This document shows, piece by piece, positions 60,514-64,000 of a stretch of DNA of 64,000 nucleotides. A program made the position numbers and the translations under genes. The DNA is from DASRFA01 sp035651755. GTDB lineage: Bacteria; Desulfobacterota; Binatia; UBA12015. The DNA is taken from positions 1 through 64,000 of the forward strand of contig DASRFA010000061.1 in NCBI GenBank assembly GCA_035651755.1, in the 5' to 3' direction. The notes under the pieces are model-generated. The model was not told the origin of the DNA. It made no database searches and saw nothing but the letters and a program-made list of their open reading frames with translations. Within the stretch, counting starts at the first letter, position 1, and every line of letters starts with the position of its first letter.

Positions 60514-61520
60514 AACCGATCGACCTCCGGAGCGACACGGTCACGCGGCCGACTCCCGCGATGCGCGAGGCGATGGCGCGCGCCGAGGTCGGCGACGACG
60601 TCTACGGCGAGGATCCCGAGGTGAACCGCCTCCAGGCGGCGGCCGCTCGCCGGGTCGGCAAGGACGCCGCGCTCTTCGTTCCCTCCGGCACGATGGCGAA
60701 CCAGATCGCGATCCGCGTCCACACGCACCACGGCGACCTCGTCCTCGCGAGCGAGGGCGCGCACCTCGTCCGGTACGAGTCGGGCGCGGCGGCCGGGATC
60801 TCCGGCGTCCAGGTGAAGACGGTCGGCGCGGGCGGGCTGTTCGACGCCGACGACGTGCGGAACGCGATCACGCCGCCCGACCACCACAACCCGCCGACGT
60901 CCCTGGTCGCGGTCGAGAACACGCACAACGCGGCCGGCGGTCGGATCTTCCCGCTCGCGGCGATCCGCGAGATCGCGGCGGTCGCCCGCGAGCGCGGCCT
61001 TCGCCTGCACCTCGATGGAGCGCGCATCTTCAACGCGGAGGTCGCGACCGGGATCCCGGCGCGCGAGTGGGCCGAGCCGTTCGACACGGTCTCGTTCTGC
61101 TTCTCGAAGGGCCTCGGCGCGCCGGTGGGATCGATCCTGTGCGGTGACGCGGACACGATCGATCGCGCCCACCGCATGCGGAAGATGCTGGGCGGCGGGA
61201 TGCGCCAGGCGGGCATCCTGGCGGCCGCCGCATCGCACGCGCTCGAGCACCACGTCTCACGGCTTCGGGAGGACCATGCGTCGGCCCGCCGACTCGCCGC
61301 CGGGCTCCGCGCCCTGGGCGCCGGCATCGCGGGGGAGCCGGAGACGAACATCGTCGTCTTTCGGGTCGCCGACGCCGCGCGCTGGGCCGCCGCCGCGCGC
61401 GCGGTCGGCGTCCTCGTGAACGCCATCGCGCACGACCGGGTGCGCGCGGTGACCCACCAAGACGTCACCGCCGACGACGTGGAGGAGGCGCTCGCGCGCC
61501 TGCGCGGCTTGGTTACTTGA
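60510..61520 (+). CDS. ltaE: Low-specificity L-threonine aldolase (PLP-dependent)
   Basis: About 336 residues. LRSDTVTRPTPAMREAMARAEVGDDVYGEDPEVNRLQ is the family opening; FVPSGTMANQIA follows; the Schiff-base Lys is in SFCFSKGLGAPVGS at Lys200; LHLDGARIFNA gives the PLP Asp. It cleaves L-threonine or allo-threonine to glycine and acetaldehyde. ATGA overlap couples it to the amidohydrolase-like gene. Confidence 0.93.
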   Translation: MKPIDLRSDTVTRPTPAMREAMARAEVGDDVYGEDPEVNRLQAAAARRVGKDAALFVPSGTMANQIAIRVHTHHGDLVLASEGAHLVRYESGAAAGISGVQVKTVGAGGLFDADDVRNAITPPDHHNPPTSLVAVENTHNAAGGRIFPLAAIREIAAVARERGLRLHLDGARIFNAEVATGIPAREWAEPFDTVSFCFSKGLGAPVGSILCGDADTIDRAHRMRKMLGGGMRQAGILAAAASHALEHHVSRLREDHASARRLAAGLRALGAGIAGEPETNIVVFRVADAARWAAAARAVGVLVNAIAHDRVRAVTHQDVTADDVEEALARLRGLVT

Positions 61521-61992
61521 CGCGGAGGATCTGCCCGCGGAGCTCGCCGCCGGGAGAGGCGGTGGTGTGGATGTCGACGTACCAGAGGTTCCTGTAGAGA
61601 TCCCGCTTCTGATCGCTCGCGAGCGGCCCGACGCAGCCGTTCTTCGGGTTCGCGACCGGCAGGGGGAACAGGATGGGCGCCCCGCCGACATCCGGAAGCG
61701 CAGGGCCGTGGATGTGCGCCAGGATCTCCGCACCGGCGAGGTTCGCGTGGACGACGTCGTAGCAGAGCATCCGCGTGACCGCGTCGTAGTGCAGGAAGGC
61801 GTTGCCCATTCCGACGCTGGCGTTTGGAGGCGTCTGCTGGGCTGCGTTCAGGTTCGCGAGGAACATCGTGGTCGCGGCGTCCACGCGCTCCCCGGCTAGG
61901 AGGATCGCGCTCAGCAGAACGGCCGCGAGCGCGATGTTCGGCGGAGTCTTGCGGTTCGGTGAGGCTTGGATTCGGGTCGTCGCATTCGCCAT
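61513..61992 (-). CDS. CHRD domain exported protein
   Basis: About 159 residues with a signal sequence (NIALAAVLLSAILLAGERVDA). CHRD landmarks: MFLANLNAAQQTPPNASVGMGNAFLHYDAVTRMLCYDV, AEILAHIHGPALPDVGGAPILF and DIHTTASPGGELRGQIL. The domain occurs in chordin and in many bacterial secreted proteins; function unknown. Its end overlaps ltaE by 8 bp in convergent orientation. Confidence 0.9.
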   Translation of the reverse strand: MANATTRIQASPNRKTPPNIALAAVLLSAILLAGERVDAATTMFLANLNAAQQTPPNASVGMGNAFLHYDAVTRMLCYDVVHANLAGAEILAHIHGPALPDVGGAPILFPLPVANPKNGCVGPLASDQKRDLYRNLWYVDIHTTASPGGELRGQILRVK

Positions 61993-62102
61993 GTCGACCT
62001 CCGCCCGGAGCCCGGTCGGGTGAGATCGCCATAGAGCAGCGCCGGGCGGTGGGCAATCGCGAATCCAGGCCCGGGATCGATCTCCCCCATCGGCGGAGCT
62101 AC

Positions 62103-62154
62103 CCCGATCGGGCTCATCGTTTCGGCCCTACGGACCGAAAATCGGGACGATCGG
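62103..62154. promoter_or_regulatory. Nested inverted repeats between the CHRD and subtilase genes
   Basis: Inner TTTCGG (62120-62125) and CCGAAA (62135-62140); middle CCCGAT (62103-62108) and ATCGGG (62141-62146); outer CCGATCG (62104-62110) and CGATCGG (62148-62154). Middle and outer arms are alternatives. The site lies near the centre of a 276-bp divergent region and could be an operator or a leader hairpin for either gene. Confidence 0.45.
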
Positions 62155-62268
62155 ACGGGTTTCGACGCGCCGCCCTTGAAGTCAACCCGGGGGTTCGTTC
62201 GTCCGTAGTAGCAGTCGGGCGGGCCGCACCGCGGCGGAGCGACCGCAGAAGAGAGGAGCAAACGCGCG

Positions 62269-64000
62269 ATGCCGGCTTCGAAGATCGGTTTCCGTCCGGC
62301 GGAGGCCGCGTCCTTGCGCTCCGTCCTCGTCGTCCTCGCCGCGGCAGCGGCGGTGGCCGTCGCGGCGGGGCGGGTGAGCGCCGCCGAGGGCGACGCCGAC
62401 GGGCTCATGGCGAAGGCGAAGGCGAACGGCAGCGTCCGCGTCATCGTCCGGCTCGACGTCGCGGAGGCGGCCCACGCCGGCGCCGCGCCGCTTCCGACCC
62501 TCCGACGCGCGGCGATCGCGGCGTCGCGCGCCGAGCTCGCGCGCGCGCTGCCGGCTGGAACGTGGGCCACGGCGCGCGAGTACGAGACGCTCCCCTACGT
62601 CGCGCTCGAGGTTTCCCCCGATGCGCTCGCGCGCCTCGAGAGCTCGGGGGTCGCGCAGAGCATCGTCGAGGATCGCCTCGAGACGGTGCAGCTGCCGGAG
62701 AGCGGACCGCTCGTGCAGGCGACGGACGCGGCTGCGCTCGGCTACGACGGCAGCGGCTGGGCGGTCGCCATCCTGGACACCGGCGTCGACGGCAATCACC
62801 CGTTCCTCGCCGGCAAGGTGATCGCGGAGGCGTGCTTCTCCGCGAACGGAAGCTGTCCCGACGGATCCACGACGCAGATCGGCTCGGGAGCCGCCGCGCC
62901 GTGCGGCTACGCGCCGCGGACGTGCCTGCACGGGACGCACGTCGCCGGTATCGCGGCCGGGCGCGGAGACGCGTTCTCGGGCATCGCGCGCGGCGCCTCG
63001 ATCGTCGCGGTGCAGGTCTTCTCGCGCTTCACCGGCCGCGACAACTGCGCCGACGAGGGCGAGGACCCGTGCGCGAAGAGCTTCACGTCCGACACGATCG
63101 CCGCGCTCGACTTCGTGAACTCGCTGCGCCAGACCGTCCCGATCGCGGCGGTGAACCTGAGCCTCGGCGGCGGGCGCTACTTCTCGCAAGCCGCGTGCGA
63201 CCTCGACAATCAGGCCCGGACGGAGATCGTCGACGCGCTGCGCGCTGCCGGCGTCGCGACGGTGGCGGCGGCGGGCAACCAGTCGTACACCGACTCGCTG
63301 ACGGCTCCGGCGTGCGAGACGGCGGTCGTGAGCGTCGGCGCGACGACGAAGTCCGACGCCATCGCCAGCTTCTCCAACTCGGCGTCGTTCCTCTCCTTGC
63401 TCGCGCCCGGCACGCCGATCCTCTCGTCGATCCCGCCCGACCAGTTCGCGTACATCTCGGGAACGTCGCAGGCGACGCCGCACGTGACCGGCGCGTTCGC
63501 GATCCTGTACCAGCGCATGGGCGGGGCGTCGGTCGACACCGCGCTGTCGGCGCTCCAGTCGACGGGTCTTTCGATCTTCGATCCGCGAAACGGGCTGTCG
63601 AAGCCGCGCATCCGGATCCTCGACGCATTGAACTCGCTTCCGAGCCCTGGCAGCCCGTCGGGCATCCAGATCTCGCCGGATGTGAAGCACTCGCTCATCA
63701 GCAAGGACGTGAACGGCGAGCGCTGGGCGATCGCGACGAACGGCGGCACGGCGAGCGTCACCGGGAACGTGTTCAACCCGAGCGGCGGCTCGCCGACGTT
63801 CCTCTGGTGCCAGCGCACCGGCAGCGACGGCAACCCCGATCCGTACGCCGAGCAGATCTCGTTCTCGTGCTCGGTCGCCGGCAACTGCAACAGCGCCGCG
63901 TGCCCGGTCGGGCAGTGGTCGTTCGCGAGCAACGTGACGCTTCCGGGTTCGTTCTTCCTGCCGCCGGCCGCAGGCGCCGCGAGCGTCGCCGGCGGATCCG
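62269..64000 (+). CDS. S8 family serine peptidase (subtilase), partial at the right edge
   Basis: At least 577 codons, open to the end. Signal peptide (SVLVVLAAAAAVAVAAG), then an I9-like prodomain (VRVIVRLDVAEA; VALEVSPDALARLE), then the catalytic triad: Asp in AILDTGVDGNHP (170), His in LHGTHVAGIAA (221) and Ser in ISGTSQATPHV (400). Between Asp and His is a Cys-rich insert (ACFSANGSC; PCGYAPRTC), implying disulfides. The C-terminal part beyond 420 is beta-rich, probably an adhesion or targeting domain. The gene's stop is outside the window. Confidence 0.92.
   Translation, partial: MPASKIGFRPAEAASLRSVLVVLAAAAAVAVAAGRVSAAEGDADGLMAKAKANGSVRVIVRLDVAEAAHAGAAPLPTLRRAAIAASRAELARALPAGTWATAREYETLPYVALEVSPDALARLESSGVAQSIVEDRLETVQLPESGPLVQATDAAALGYDGSGWAVAILDTGVDGNHPFLAGKVIAEACFSANGSCPDGSTTQIGSGAAAPCGYAPRTCLHGTHVAGIAAGRGDAFSGIARGASIVAVQVFSRFTGRDNCADEGEDPCAKSFTSDTIAALDFVNSLRQTVPIAAVNLSLGGGRYFSQAACDLDNQARTEIVDALRAAGVATVAAAGNQSYTDSLTAPACETAVVSVGATTKSDAIASFSNSASFLSLLAPGTPILSSIPPDQFAYISGTSQATPHVTGAFAILYQRMGGASVDTALSALQSTGLSIFDPRNGLSKPRIRILDALNSLPSPGSPSGIQISPDVKHSLISKDVNGERWAIATNGGTASVTGNVFNPSGGSPTFLWCQRTGSDGNPDPYAEQISFSCSVAGNCNSAACPVGQWSFASNVTLPGSFFLPPAAGAASVAGGS

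Noticed and set aside
62041..62268. A c-di-GMP (GEMM) or similar riboswitch before the subtilase
   Set aside because: The conserved core bases of GEMM-type riboswitches are not present; only generic inverted repeats are seen.

Overview
The window is about 70% GC or higher, densely coded, and has no rRNA, tRNA, CRISPR array, phage or insertion sequence that I could find. The gene content points to an environmental Gram-negative heterotroph: a Bat/MoxR operon, a YihY/BrkB inner-membrane protein, a DsbA-type periplasmic protein, a DUF2845 exported protein, many signal peptides, several acyl-CoA and amidohydrolase genes, SnoaL/NTF2-like proteins and a wax-ester synthase. This mix resembles GC-rich deltaproteobacterial-type lineages such as Binatota or Myxococcota. 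That placement is inference; no phylogenetic marker gene is present to settle it.

Layout. 1-5.1 kb: a minus-strand catabolic block (thiolase fragment, amidohydrolase, amidase, second amidohydrolase) with a divergent TetR regulator and a palindromic operator between them, then a small DUF2845 protein. 5.2-7.7 kb: a divergent MocR regulator / FMN-binding oxidase-like pair sharing a long-spaced inverted repeat. 7.7-12.7 kb: a large hybrid histidine kinase, then an SAM hydrolase-type (DUF62) gene and a metallo-beta-lactamase lactonase. 12.8-15.6 kb: a zinc metallopeptidase translationally coupled to an ATP-grasp ligase, followed by two tandem paralogous small secreted cysteine proteins. 15.6-24.5 kb: RecQ-like helicase, several small unknown proteins, phytanoyl-CoA dioxygenase with an NTF2-like partner, a PLD-type cardiolipin synthase and YihY. 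This segment holds three copies of a structured dispersed repeat; a fourth partial copy lies at 55.2 kb.

24.5-33.1 kb: a complete minus-strand Bat operon (MoxR, DUF58, small membrane protein, BatA, BatB-BatC fusion, BatD, BatE), mostly joined by 4-bp start/stop overlaps, preceded by a secreted DUF11-type protein and a DUF72 protein. 35.2-44.2 kb: a plus-strand catabolic cluster (SDR, TetR, GST, biotin-dependent carboxyltransferase, biotin carboxylase, enoyl-CoA hydratase, AtuA-like protein) that matches the logic of acyclic terpene or branched acyl-CoA degradation. 44.3-48.7 kb: GAPDH, a wax ester synthase/DGAT and 4-alpha-glucanotransferase, which are central carbon and storage functions. 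48.7-54.0 kb: a minus-strand group with a VOC protein, a Gfo/Idh/MocA oxidoreductase, a long acyl-CoA dehydrogenase, a flavin-dependent halogenase-like protein and an NTF2-like protein. 54.2-64 kb: a DsbA-like protein with a strong terminator, an NTF2-like and a FIST protein, a CPA2 antiporter, an N-formylglutamate-amidohydrolase-like protein coupled to threonine aldolase, a CHRD-domain protein, and a subtilase running off the right edge.

The least explained items are the dispersed hairpin repeat, the metallopeptidase/ATP-grasp/small-secreted-protein cluster, and the halogenase-like gene. Starts were chosen by eye from ribosome binding sites, overlaps and family alignments from memory; none was computed.
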